Below the pieces are notes generated by a model, which made no database searches, had not been told where the DNA came from, and was given only the letters and a program-made list of their open reading frames with translations. Shown here piece by piece: positions 27,299-37,200 of a stretch of 64,000 nt of DNA. Position numbers and translations under genes: made by a program. Origin of the DNA: Hydrogenophilales bacterium. GTDB taxonomy: Bacteria > Pseudomonadota > Gammaproteobacteria > Burkholderiales > Thiobacillaceae. Position 1 is the first letter of the stretch, and the number at the start of each line of letters is the position of its first letter. Location of the stretch: assembly GCA_016703155.1 (NCBI GenBank), contig JADJCP010000001.1, positions 434,001-498,000 of the forward strand, in the 5' to 3' direction.

Positions 27299-27452
27299 CA
27301 CTCGATTCCACGGCTGCCGTGCGTCTGCAATTCCTGGTCCGGTGGTGGGCAAGGAATGCCGGCATCTTGCCGCGACGGATCAGCGCCTGTTTCTGACACC
27401 GTTTGGCCGCGACGACGTCCACCGTTTCGAAACATCTACACGGATGTTCTGA
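27295..27452 (+). pseudogene. broken HEPN-type partner of the MNT protein
   Basis: Starts with GTG overlapping the mntA stop and reads LDSTAAVRLQFLVRWW. The following stretch, in the next frame, reads GKECRHLAATDQRLF and LTPFGRDDVHRF, which resembles the N-terminal region of small HEPN-like proteins found beside MNT genes. A base is missing near 27347, and even the repaired frame ends at TGA 27450-27452. Only about a third of a normal protein is left and the RxxxxH catalytic region is absent. Confidence 0.65.
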
Positions 27453-27600
27453 GCCTGACCGGCGATAACGGGCAACGCAGCGCCACCTTCCAGCGCGCAA
27501 TCTTTACGGAATTTTGATCCGCGAACGCCTATGCTGGCGCCATCGCGAATCGAATAGTCGTTGTGGGTCCGGTGTGCGGGCCGATGACTACACTGAACCC

Positions 27601-30312
27601 ATGCCCACCGAAGACACCCGCCCCGACCCCGACGCCCTGCTCGCCCGCATCGAAGCGGATGCCGAGCGCGCCCACCGGGGCCGGCTGAAGGTCTTCTTCG
27701 GCGCCTGCCCAGGCGTCGGCAAGACCTACGCCATGCTGAGCGCGGCGCGGACCCTGACCAGCCAGGGTGGCGAAGTCGTGGTCGGCTTGGTGGAAACGCA
27801 TGGCCGTTCCGAGACCGCCCAACTACTGGAGGGACTGGAATTGTTGCCGGCCAAGGTCGTGACCTACCAGGGCCGGGAGTTACGCGAGTTCGACCTGGAC
27901 GCGGCCCTGGCCCGCAAGCCAGCCCTGATCCTGGTGTATGAGCTGGCCCATTCCAACGTCGCCGGCTCGCGCCATCCCAAGCGCTGGCAGGATGTGGAGG
28001 AACTCCTGGCGGCGGGCATCGACGTCTACACCACGGTCAACGTGCAGCACCTGGAAAGCCTGAACGACATCGTCGGCGGCATCACCGGCATCCAGGTGCG
28101 CGAGACCCTGCCCGACCATGTCTTCGAGCAGGCCGACGAAGTCGCCCTGGTGGACCTGCCGCCGGACGACCTGTTGCAGCGCATGAAGGAGGGCAAGGTC
28201 TACCTGGCCCACCAGGCGGAGCGGGCGATCCGCAACTTCTTCCGCAAGGGCAACCTCATCGCCCTGCGGGAGCTGGCCCTGCGCCGCACCGCCGACCGGG
28301 TCGATGTGCAGATGCGGGAATACCGCACGGACCAGTCCATCCGGGAAGTGTGGCAAGCCAAGGAAAGGCTGCTGGTCTGCGTCGGCCCCGGCGCCGGCGG
28401 CGACCGGCTGGTGCGCGCCGCCGCCCGGCTGGCGGCCAGCCTGCATGCCGACTGGATCGCCGTCTACGTCGAGACGCCCAAGCTGCAACGCCTGGCCGAA
28501 AGCAACCGGGACAAGATACTCAAGACCCTGGCCCTGGCCCGGGAACTGGGCGCCGAAACCGCCACCCTGTCCGGCCAGGAAGACGCCCCGACCTTGCTGG
28601 CCTATGCCCGCGCCCGCAACGTCTCCAAGCTGGTGGTGGGCAAGAGCCTGCGCACCGGACTGTCGCGCATCCGGCGCGCGCCCCTGTCGGATCGCCTGTC
28701 GGCCCTCGCCGAGGATGTCGACGTCTATGTGGTGGCCCACGAGGATGAAGCGCCGCCCACCGACAAGGCGATCGCCACGCCGCTCGACCTGGAGCTGGAG
28801 CCCTCCGGCAAGCCGCGCTGGACTGGCTACGCCTGGGCCGCCGGCATCTGCGCCCTGACCTCGGTGCTGGCCAGGCTGGTGCTGCCCTGGTTCGATCTGG
28901 CCAACCTGATCATGTTCTATCTGGTCGGCGTGGTCTGGGTGGCGGCAAAGCACGGGCGTGGCCCGGCGGTACTGGGTTCGGTGCTCTCGGTGCTGGCCTT
29001 CGATTTCTTCCTGGTGCCGCCCCATCTTTCCTTCACCGTCTCCGACACCCGCTACCTGCTGACTTTCATCATCATGTTGGCGGTGGCGCTGACCATCAGC
29101 ACCCTGGCCGCCAACCTGCGCTACCAGGCACGTATCGCCATGTATCGGGAACGCCGCACCCGGGCGCTCAACGAACTGGGCAAGGAGCTGGCGGGCGCCC
29201 TCATGGCCGAGCAGATCGTCGAGACCGCGCGCCATCATCTGGAAAGTCTGTTCCAGGCCAAGGTCCGTATCCTGCTGCCGGACACTCAGGATAAGGTGCG
29301 TTCGCCCACACCCTTGCCCGAACACAAGGAACTCGCCCTGGACCCGGCCATCGCCCAGTGGGTCTACGATCATCAGCAACCCGCCGGTTTGGGCACCCAA
29401 AGCCTGGCGGGCGCCCCCATGTACTACCTGCCGCTGAAGGCGCCGATGCGCACACGGGGCGTACTGGCCCTGCAGCCCAGCCAGAAACGACTGCTGTTCC
29501 TGCCGGAGCAGGCGCGCCTTCTGGAAACCCTGGCCGGACAGATTGCCCTGGCCCTGGAACGGGTGCATTACGTGGAAGTGGCCCAGGACGCCCTGGTGAA
29601 GATGGAGTCCGAGCGGCTGCGCAACGGCCTGCTTTCCGCCCTGTCGCATGACTTGCGCACGCCTCTGACCGTACTGGCCGGCCTGGCCGATTCCCTGCCC
29701 CTGGCCGGGCCGCCATTACCCACCGCGCAGGCGGAAATTGCCCTGGCCATCCGCGCCGAATCGCTGCGTACCAGTCTGCTGGTCAGCAACCTGTTGGACA
29801 TGGCGCGATTGCAGGAAGGCCATGTCCGGCTCAAGCGGGAATGGCAACCCCTGGAGGAGGTCGTCGGCGCCGCCCTGCAAACCATGGCCAGCCCGTTGGC
29901 GCGGCATGAGGTACGCGTCGACCTGCCGGCGGAACTGCCACTGATCGAGTTCGACAGCGTGCTGATGGAACGGGTGTTCTGCAACCTGCTGGAAAATGCC
30001 GCGAAATACTCGCCGGTGGGCAGCCGGATCGAGATCACCGCCCGCAATGAAGGCGACCGCGTCGCCATCGCCGTGGCCGACAACGGACCGGGGCTGCCGC
30101 CGGGCAAGGAAGAAGGCCTGTTCGAGAAGTTCACGCGCGGCCATGAAGAATCCCCGGTCGCCGGGGTCGGTCTGGGTCTGGCCATCGTGCGCGCCATCGT
30201 CGAGGCCCACAAAGGCACGGTGAAGGCGGAGAACCGGCCCGAGGGCGGCGCCCGCTTCATCGTCACCCTGCCGGCCGGTGAGCCGCCCATCGTTCCGAAA
30301 GAGACCGGATGA
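27601..30312 (+). CDS. kdpD: osmosensitive K+ channel sensor histidine kinase KdpD
   Basis: 903 residues from the ATG at 27601 (MPTEDTRPDPD); an upstream in-frame extension to 27514 lacks typical KdpD sequence. KdpD senses K+ limitation and turgor and phosphorylates KdpE. Domains in order: KdpD N-domain with Walker A (GACPGVGKTYAML), universal-stress-protein-like domain (about 240-375), four transmembrane helices (about 400-500), GAF-like region, then kinase core with SHDLRTPLTVLAG (His), NLLENAAKYSP and DNGPGLPPG. In the N-domain the Walker B segment reads LVYELAHSN where relatives have LVDELAHTN: Asp is replaced by Tyr (GAT to TAT would suffice). The stop overlaps the kdpE start. Confidence 0.96.
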   Translation: MPTEDTRPDPDALLARIEADAERAHRGRLKVFFGACPGVGKTYAMLSAARTLTSQGGEVVVGLVETHGRSETAQLLEGLELLPAKVVTYQGRELREFDLDAALARKPALILVYELAHSNVAGSRHPKRWQDVEELLAAGIDVYTTVNVQHLESLNDIVGGITGIQVRETLPDHVFEQADEVALVDLPPDDLLQRMKEGKVYLAHQAERAIRNFFRKGNLIALRELALRRTADRVDVQMREYRTDQSIREVWQAKERLLVCVGPGAGGDRLVRAAARLAASLHADWIAVYVETPKLQRLAESNRDKILKTLALARELGAETATLSGQEDAPTLLAYARARNVSKLVVGKSLRTGLSRIRRAPLSDRLSALAEDVDVYVVAHEDEAPPTDKAIATPLDLELEPSGKPRWTGYAWAAGICALTSVLARLVLPWFDLANLIMFYLVGVVWVAAKHGRGPAVLGSVLSVLAFDFFLVPPHLSFTVSDTRYLLTFIIMLAVALTISTLAANLRYQARIAMYRERRTRALNELGKELAGALMAEQIVETARHHLESLFQAKVRILLPDTQDKVRSPTPLPEHKELALDPAIAQWVYDHQQPAGLGTQSLAGAPMYYLPLKAPMRTRGVLALQPSQKRLLFLPEQARLLETLAGQIALALERVHYVEVAQDALVKMESERLRNGLLSALSHDLRTPLTVLAGLADSLPLAGPPLPTAQAEIALAIRAESLRTSLLVSNLLDMARLQEGHVRLKREWQPLEEVVGAALQTMASPLARHEVRVDLPAELPLIEFDSVLMERVFCNLLENAAKYSPVGSRIEITARNEGDRVAIAVADNGPGLPPGKEEGLFEKFTRGHEESPVAGVGLGLAIVRAIVEAHKGTVKAENRPEGGARFIVTLPAGEPPIVPKETG

Positions 30313-31013
30313 CCGATCCGCATGCCGCCGCACCCATGGTGGTGGTCATCGAGGACGAGCCGCAGATTCGCCGCTTCCTCCGCACCGCACTGGAAGCAGA
30401 GGGCTGCCACGTCGCCGAGGCGGCTACCGGCGAGCGCGGCCTGGTGGAGGCGGGCACCCGCAAGCCCGATCTGATCATCCTGGACCTGGGCCTGCCCGAC
30501 CGGGACGGCGTCGATGTGGTGCGCGACCTGCGCGCCTGGTCCAGCGTGCCCATCCTCATCCTCTCGGCCCGGGTCGACGAAACCGACAAGGTGGCCGCGC
30601 TGGACGCCGGTGCCGACGACTACCTGACCAAACCCTTCGGCGTCGCCGAACTGCTGGCGCGGGTGCGCGCCCTGCTGCGCCGCCAGCGCATGGCCGGCGA
30701 CCAGGGGCCGCTGGTGACCCTGGGTGAAATCACCGTCGATCTGGCCCGCCGCCAAGTGCACCGGGCCGGTGAAGAGGTCCACCTGACGCCAATCGAATAT
30801 CGACTGCTGACGCTGCTCATCGCCAACGCCGGGCGGGTACTCACCCATCGGCAACTGCTGCGGGAAGTCTGGGGACCGAGCCATGCCGAGGACACGCATT
30901 ACCTGCGCGTCTACATGACCGGGCTGCGGCGCAAACTGGAAGCAAACCCGGCTCAGCCCCGCCACATACGCACGGAATCCGGGGTGGGTTATCGCTTGGT
31001 GCACGACACCTGA
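30309..31013 (+). CDS. kdpE: response regulator KdpE (OmpR family)
   Basis: 234 residues. Receiver domain with the acidic pocket IEDEP, phosphoacceptor Asp at about 59 (LIILDLGLPD) and conserved Lys (LTKPF), followed by an OmpR-type winged-helix DNA-binding domain (LTPIEYRLL, TESGVGYRLV). It activates kdpFABC transcription when phosphorylated by KdpD. ATGA overlap with kdpD. A MITE-like palindromic repeat begins 5 nt after its stop and may act as transcription end. Confidence 0.96.
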   Translation: MTDPHAAAPMVVVIEDEPQIRRFLRTALEAEGCHVAEAATGERGLVEAGTRKPDLIILDLGLPDRDGVDVVRDLRAWSSVPILILSARVDETDKVAALDAGADDYLTKPFGVAELLARVRALLRRQRMAGDQGPLVTLGEITVDLARRQVHRAGEEVHLTPIEYRLLTLLIANAGRVLTHRQLLREVWGPSHAEDTHYLRVYMTGLRRKLEANPAQPRHIRTESGVGYRLVHDT

Positions 31014-31017
31014 TCAG

Positions 31018-31152
31018 CTAGGGAAACGCTGGTTTCTTCGCTCATTGTCATTGCGAGCGAAGCGCGGCAATCCAGTGCGCCATATAAATCGACAGCCTAT
31101 GGATCGCCACGTCGCTCCGCTCCTCGCGACGAATTTTTCGGCGTTTCCCTAG
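31018..31152 (+). repeat. MITE-like palindromic repeat, copy 2
   Basis: 135 bp with near-perfect terminal inverted repeats ctagggaaacgctg (31018-31031) and cggcgtttccctag (31139-31152). The core is gtcattgcgagcgaagcgcgg ... ggatcgccacgtcgctccgct, itself partly palindromic. It has no coding capacity. The same element occurs at 18436-18682 and, inverted, at 58709-58846. Elements of this look are non-autonomous and would need a transposase in trans; none is seen intact in the window. Confidence 0.88.
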
Positions 31153-31247
31153 GCGTCATCCAATAACCACGGCATTTCAAGGCGCGCTTTCGTGGGTCTC
31201 TGCTAATCTGGATATTGATACCCTCTTTTCCGTCCCGGAGGCCTGCC

Positions 31248-34200
31248 GTGTCCCGTGTCGCGAATGCCCTCACCCGTTTCTGCCTCCTGTTCTTGCTGCT
31301 GTGGTCGCCTTTGCTGCTTGCGGCGCACTTGACCGCGACCGCACGGGAAATCCCGGTCGGGGAAAGTGTGCTGGTCAAGGTCAAGGACGTGCCCCTGTTC
31401 GTCAAGATCGATTGGCGCCTCGATGCCGGCCTGGAAAGAATGGAAGCGGAGGGCCGGACGATCACCCTGCGTGGCGTCAGCGTCGGTGAACACACGGTGA
31501 CGGTGCTGTTCAACGGCAAGCCCGATGCCCGCATTGCCATCAAGGTTCAGGCGCCTGCCGGGGCGCCGGGCGAGTCCGCGGCGACGGTGATGCGTGGCGC
31601 GACACAAGCGCCTGCCAGGCCGGCGGCGAAATCGGGTCCGCCGGCACTCCCCAAGGCCGGCGAGGTCATGTATTCCAAAGCCAGTGCCGACGCGCCGCCG
31701 GCGATGCCGGCCAGGGCAATCTGGCGGCGGTGGCTCAGGCGATTCTGGCCTGTGAGGGCTGTAGCCCGGGCGAGCTGCACAAGGCCATCAAGAAGGCGAA
31801 TCCCGGCAAGCCGTCCATCGTTTCTATGCGCGAACTGAACAAGGCGCTGAAGGATGGCCAGCTGCCGCCCGATGTGCAAGCCCAGGCCAACGACATCGTC
31901 GGCAGGCAAAAGGCGGCGCAGAAAACCGTGCGGCAGCAGATTCTCGACAGCCGCGCCAGATCGATCCGCAACTATCTGCGTACCAATCCGGGGCGCTCGC
32001 GCGCCATGTACGGCTATGGGGACATCGGTTCCTGGCCGGGCGCCACCGATCCGGACGCCTCGATGGACGTCGACTACACCATCTTCGGCGTCGATCCGGA
32101 CGTGACCGCCGAGGTGCGCGACCAGTGCGGTCAGGATTTGCTGGCCGATCTGGCCGGCGAGGATTCCGGACTGACCTTGCAGGACTTCGACATCGTCGTC
32201 ACCGCCGAGGGCCATGAGCGCGCCGCCGGGGTATTCGAGACCGAGGGCGGCATCAACTGGGCGAAGCGCAACATGAAGCGCGTCACCATGATCTACCCGG
32301 ACGGTACCAGCCGGACCTTCGTGCTCAACGCCGATACCTCGGTGCGTGGCGAAGACGGCCAGATCATCCGCAACCCGGACGGCAGCATCGTCACCGAGCC
32401 GGGCAGGATCACCACGGGCGACCCGATCCGCGAGATGGCCTTCGAGGCGCACATGGCCAAGTTCCGCGACCTGGCGACCAAGAACGGCGATTACGACGCA
32501 CTCTTCGACGCCAAGGGCTTTCTCAAGTCCAGCCTGTTCAACGACCCGAACAATGCCGCCGCCGAGCGGCTCTGGAACAAGTACATGGACATGCTTTCCG
32601 ACTTCGGCGTCGATTTCTACAAGAGCCGTTCCAGTACCGCCACGGGCGGTTGCCTGGACATGGCCAAGCACCTGGAACACGAGGTGCTGACGCGCAAGTT
32701 CGAGCCCAAGGCGAAGATGAAAAAGACCCTGAAGTACGTCGCGCGCCGACAACATCGCGCGCGGCGTACAAGGCATGGCCGACCTGCTGGCCAAGGACCC
32801 GCTGTTGAGCGACCCGGAATATCGCTCGGTGGTGGATCTGGCCAAACATGTCGCCTACGCCAAGGACGCCGAGGTCGACGCCCTGATCCGCGAGCGCTTC
32901 GGCGATTCGCCGGACGCCGCCCTGCAGGAACTGGGCGCCAAGGCGCGGCGCGCCATCCTGCGCATGGCCGAGGTGTCGTATCAGTTCGACATGGACCGCA
33001 TCGTCCTGGAGATCAACGAGAAAGGCGCGCGTCAGATCGCCCTGGACAAGCTGGCCAGCGACATGCGCATCATCGCCGACGAGGGCGCCGAGCAGAGCGA
33101 GCTGGCGCGCTCCGCCCTGGAGCACATCGCCAAGATGTCCGAGGCGAACAAAAACGGCGCCATCGACGAGATCCGCAAGAACTACACCTCGCTGGACAAG
33201 ATCCGCCAGGCGGATATGGGACTGATCAAGCAGACCACCGAGTTTCTGCGCCAGAGCGAGCTGGGCAGCAAGATGCTGGATACCGCCGGGAAGATTCTCG
33301 AAGCCGGCAAGACGCCGATCATCGCCACGCCCGAACCGCGATTCCGCAGCGCCGGCGCCGAGTTCGTCGGCGAGGTGGTCGACATGGCTAGGTCGACCAG
33401 TCTGTCGGTGGTACAGATCGCCGGTTCCATGGCGATGTGGGCGCAGGTCATCGACAACGTGCGCAATTCGAAGAGCGACGCCGAGTTGGCCATCGCCTTG
33501 GGCAAGACGCTGATCGACAACACCTTCTTCGGCATGGTCCTGAACTCGGCCTATGCCGGCATCGTCCACGGCGACAACGACGCCCTGGGCAAGGCGGTGA
33601 TGTACATGCTGGTGCCCGAGACCGCCCTGCCGGCGCTGGTCGAAGCGCTCGGCACCTCGGCGATCAACATCGGCGCGCAGTCGGTGTTCGAAAGCCAGAT
33701 GGAGGCGCTCTACAAGGCGACCACCTGGGACGCGAAGGGCGTCATCAAGGATTTCGGTGGCCTGGGCAAGGACGGCCCGAGCGGCTCGCGCGAGTTCGTG
33801 GACGCCATGGCCGATGGCTTTCCGGATATGGTCGCCCAGGACATGGCCAACCGCGCCAAGGCCAGCGATGCCGGCCTGACCCTGAACTTGGCCAAGATCC
33901 GCGCCGTCGGGCAAGCCATCAAGAGCACGGTGCAGAACGGCAACGTGCTGGTCTTCAAGGAAGACGGCCCGCTGATGAACGCCGGCGCGGGAATCCGCAA
34001 GATCAACGCCGACATCGCCGATCTGGGCAAGGCGCTCGGGGTCAAGGATGCCGCCATGGCGCAACACGTCGGCGACCTGCCCGGTGGCCTGCATCAGAGC
34101 GAGACGCGCGCTTTCACGAAACTTTACGAGGCGCGCGACAAACAGCGCGAAGTGGCGCGCAAAGCGCTGGCCGAAGCCATCGTGCGCACCTTCGAGGTCC

Positions 34201-37200
34201 GGAATCGGGCCGAAGGCAGCCTCGATCAGGGCAAGGCCAAGGCCGAATATGAAGCGTTGCTGAAGCTGTTCGAGGAACTGGGTATCACCAGGGAAGGCAG
34301 CGCCGCCCTCGACGCCGAGGGCGCGCCCTACAATTTAATCAGCAATTGGCTGACCTCGACGCGCGACAAGCAGGTCACCGCCGTCAAGGCCGTGCAGAAA
34401 TTCAAGGACGCCTACAGCGCCATCGCCCAGATGCGCGACCGTGCCGAGTCGCTGGCACGCACCGCCCTGGGGGACGCCTACACGCCCGATCCGCGCCCGC
34501 TGACCGGCTCGCTGCCGCTCACCGGCAGCCCGGAACTGGATGTCCGTCTGGCCCAGACCTATCTGGGCGATGTCTCCAAAGTCGGCGCCAGCTGCATCAA
34601 GGATCTGGAACTGATCAAGAAGGCCACGCTGCAAGGCGCCTACGACGAAGCCACGCTCAACAAGCTGTTCGACATCCGCTTCAAGTACGTCTACTGGACG
34701 AGCCGGATGCAGGCCGCCAGCGACGCGCAGTCACTGCATTGGGCCTCCGAAATCCTCGACAAACAGGCCCTCTACAAGAAGCACACCGAGGCCGCCGCCA
34801 AGGTATCGGCCTTGCAGAAGCAAGACGGTGCGCTCCAGCAGGAATTCCGAGACCACTACACCCTTGCCGGCGAATTCATCGTCGGCCTGAGCGGCCCGAA
34901 AGAAATCGCCTCCGGCGACGAAGCCAAGCTGGTCTGCTCGGTGCAGGTAAAACGGCCCGGCGCCAAGCAGGCCGAGGCTTTGCCCGCCGACATCCTGGCG
35001 CAATACCGCTTTATCTGGAAATCCGGCAAGGCCGTCCTCGGCGAGTACGCCACGCCACAACGCGCCTACCGCCTGGATACCGTCGGCGAACATAACTTCA
35101 GCGTGCAGGTGAAGCGGCCCTTGCTGAAGGGTACCCAGGAAATCTTCGAAACCCTGGGTCAGGGCGAATGGACCGTCAAGGTGGTCGCCGACAGCGGCTT
35201 TACCGTGAGTATCGAAGGCGCCGCGCAAGCCCAGCCGAAAACTCCGGTACCGCTCACGGCGAGCGTCAAGACGGCGAAACCGCCCCTGCCGGCCCTGAAA
35301 TACGCCTGGAGCGCCGAGGGCAAATCGCTGGGCGACAAGGCAACCGCCTCGTTCGTCGCGGACAATCCAGGCACCTATGTGGTGACGCTGAACGTCCAGG
35401 CGCAGGACGGCAAGACCTGGCGGAATCTCGGCGACAAACAGCACCGCATCGTCGTCGCCCAGGGCACGCCCGACAAGGATGGCACCAAGACGCCGCCGGG
35501 CGATGCGAAGTCGCTGGCGGAAGCCAGGTACACGTGGCTACAGGACAGCCTGGTCTATCTGGAAACCCTGAAGGAATACGACCGCAAGACCTACGCCAGC
35601 TTCAAGAACGGCGTCACCAGCGCCATGGTCCGCCAGTTCGTCGCCGCCCATCCGAAGCCCTACGACGACAGCGCCAAACTGCCGGAGAACTGCGCCGACA
35701 TCATCTCGGACGTCATGCTTCAGGCCGATTGCTTCGCCGCCAAGAAAGCCGGCTGCGGCTCGACCGTGGGCGAGGCGCGCACGCACATGAACCAGTATGG
35801 TGTCGAGTGCTCCTCGGCGCTCACCAGGGGCTGCTCCGTGCTGCGCATGGTCGAATCCATACGCCGGATCAACGGCAAGGAGGTGAAAGTCGCCGAACCC
35901 TTCACCGATTGCGACGACCTGTGCGGCAAGTCGCGCGCCTGCGACCGCATGTTCAGTGTCTATTCGGGGCGCACCGGTTATGCCAACGACGTCCAGGCCT
36001 ACATCAACGAAAACTCGATCCGCTGCCTGGGCGAGGCCGGCTCGGCGAACGGCAAGAACCAGAGGGAACTGGCGAAGAAAATCGAGGCCCTGCCGGAGAC
36101 CCTGCCCTTCAAGCGCTGGCAGGAATACAAGGCCTACAACGACTGGCCCGGCTACCTCGCCGCGGTGGACAAGGTGAAACAGGAATTCAACCTGCCCGAC
36201 CCCATCCCGTCGCCACCCACCCTGCCCTGGAAATACGTCAGCCAGTGCGGTGGCGCCGGCGCGGTCGGCCCGCCGACGCCGGGCAAGGGCGAGCTGAACG
36301 TGACCCTCGCCGGCCCGTCCGGCTCGGCCAGCCTGAAGCTGGGCGAGCCGCAGACGCTCAACGCTGGCGTCACCGGCGGCAAACCGCCCTATGCCTACAC
36401 CTGGTCCGGTGCCAGCGGCAGCGGCGCCAAGGCAACCGCCAAGCCGGCCTGGGCCGGCGACTGGACCGTGCTGGTGAAGGTGGCCGACGCCGACGGCAAG
36501 ACCGGCGAGGCGAGCGCCACGTTGCGCGTCCAGCCGCTGGCGCTGAAGCTCACCGGCGCCAAGGGCAAGGTCTATTACGGGCGCACCTACACGCTCAACG
36601 CCGAGGGGCTGGAACCGGTCCCGGCACCGAAGCCGGAGCCCAAGCCCGACCCGTGTGCGGGGAAGCCGCGCTCGAACAACCCGTTCGACGAATGCAACAC
36701 GATCGTCGTCGATCCGGACAAGGCGGTGTCAGTCGCGCCGCCCGGCGACTTGCCGCCCCCGCCGATCCCCGTCGATACCGGCGTCGCCAACCGCTCCGCG
36801 CAGACTGGCACGGGTGGTGCCGGCGCGGCCGGCGGTAGCGGCCAATACCGCTATATCTGGCAAGCCGACCCGGCGGTCAGCTTCAATACCCCGACCACCG
36901 ACAAGCCGAGCACCAAGGTCACCTACGACCGCATGGGCCAGGTGAAGCTGTGGTGCGAGGCGCACACCTTCGTCGAAGGCGCCTGGCATACCATCGGCGA
37001 ATGCGACCAGGTCAGCGTCGAGGTCATCGCCCCGGCGTTCACCTTCACCTTCGCGCCGCCCACCGGCCAGGGCCGCATTGGCCAGGAAGTGCGCGCGGTG
37101 CTGAGCACCAAGCCCGAGGTGGCGGCGAAATATCTCGACTACCGCTGGTTCGAGCCGGCCTCGTCGAACCGCATGGAGTACACCCAGAACGCCAGCGACA

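Noticed and set aside
33437..36838. Several long alternative frames inside giant protein 2
   Set aside because: Arg/Gly/Pro-rich out-of-frame translations; the chosen frame has coherent domains and ends in the conserved tail.
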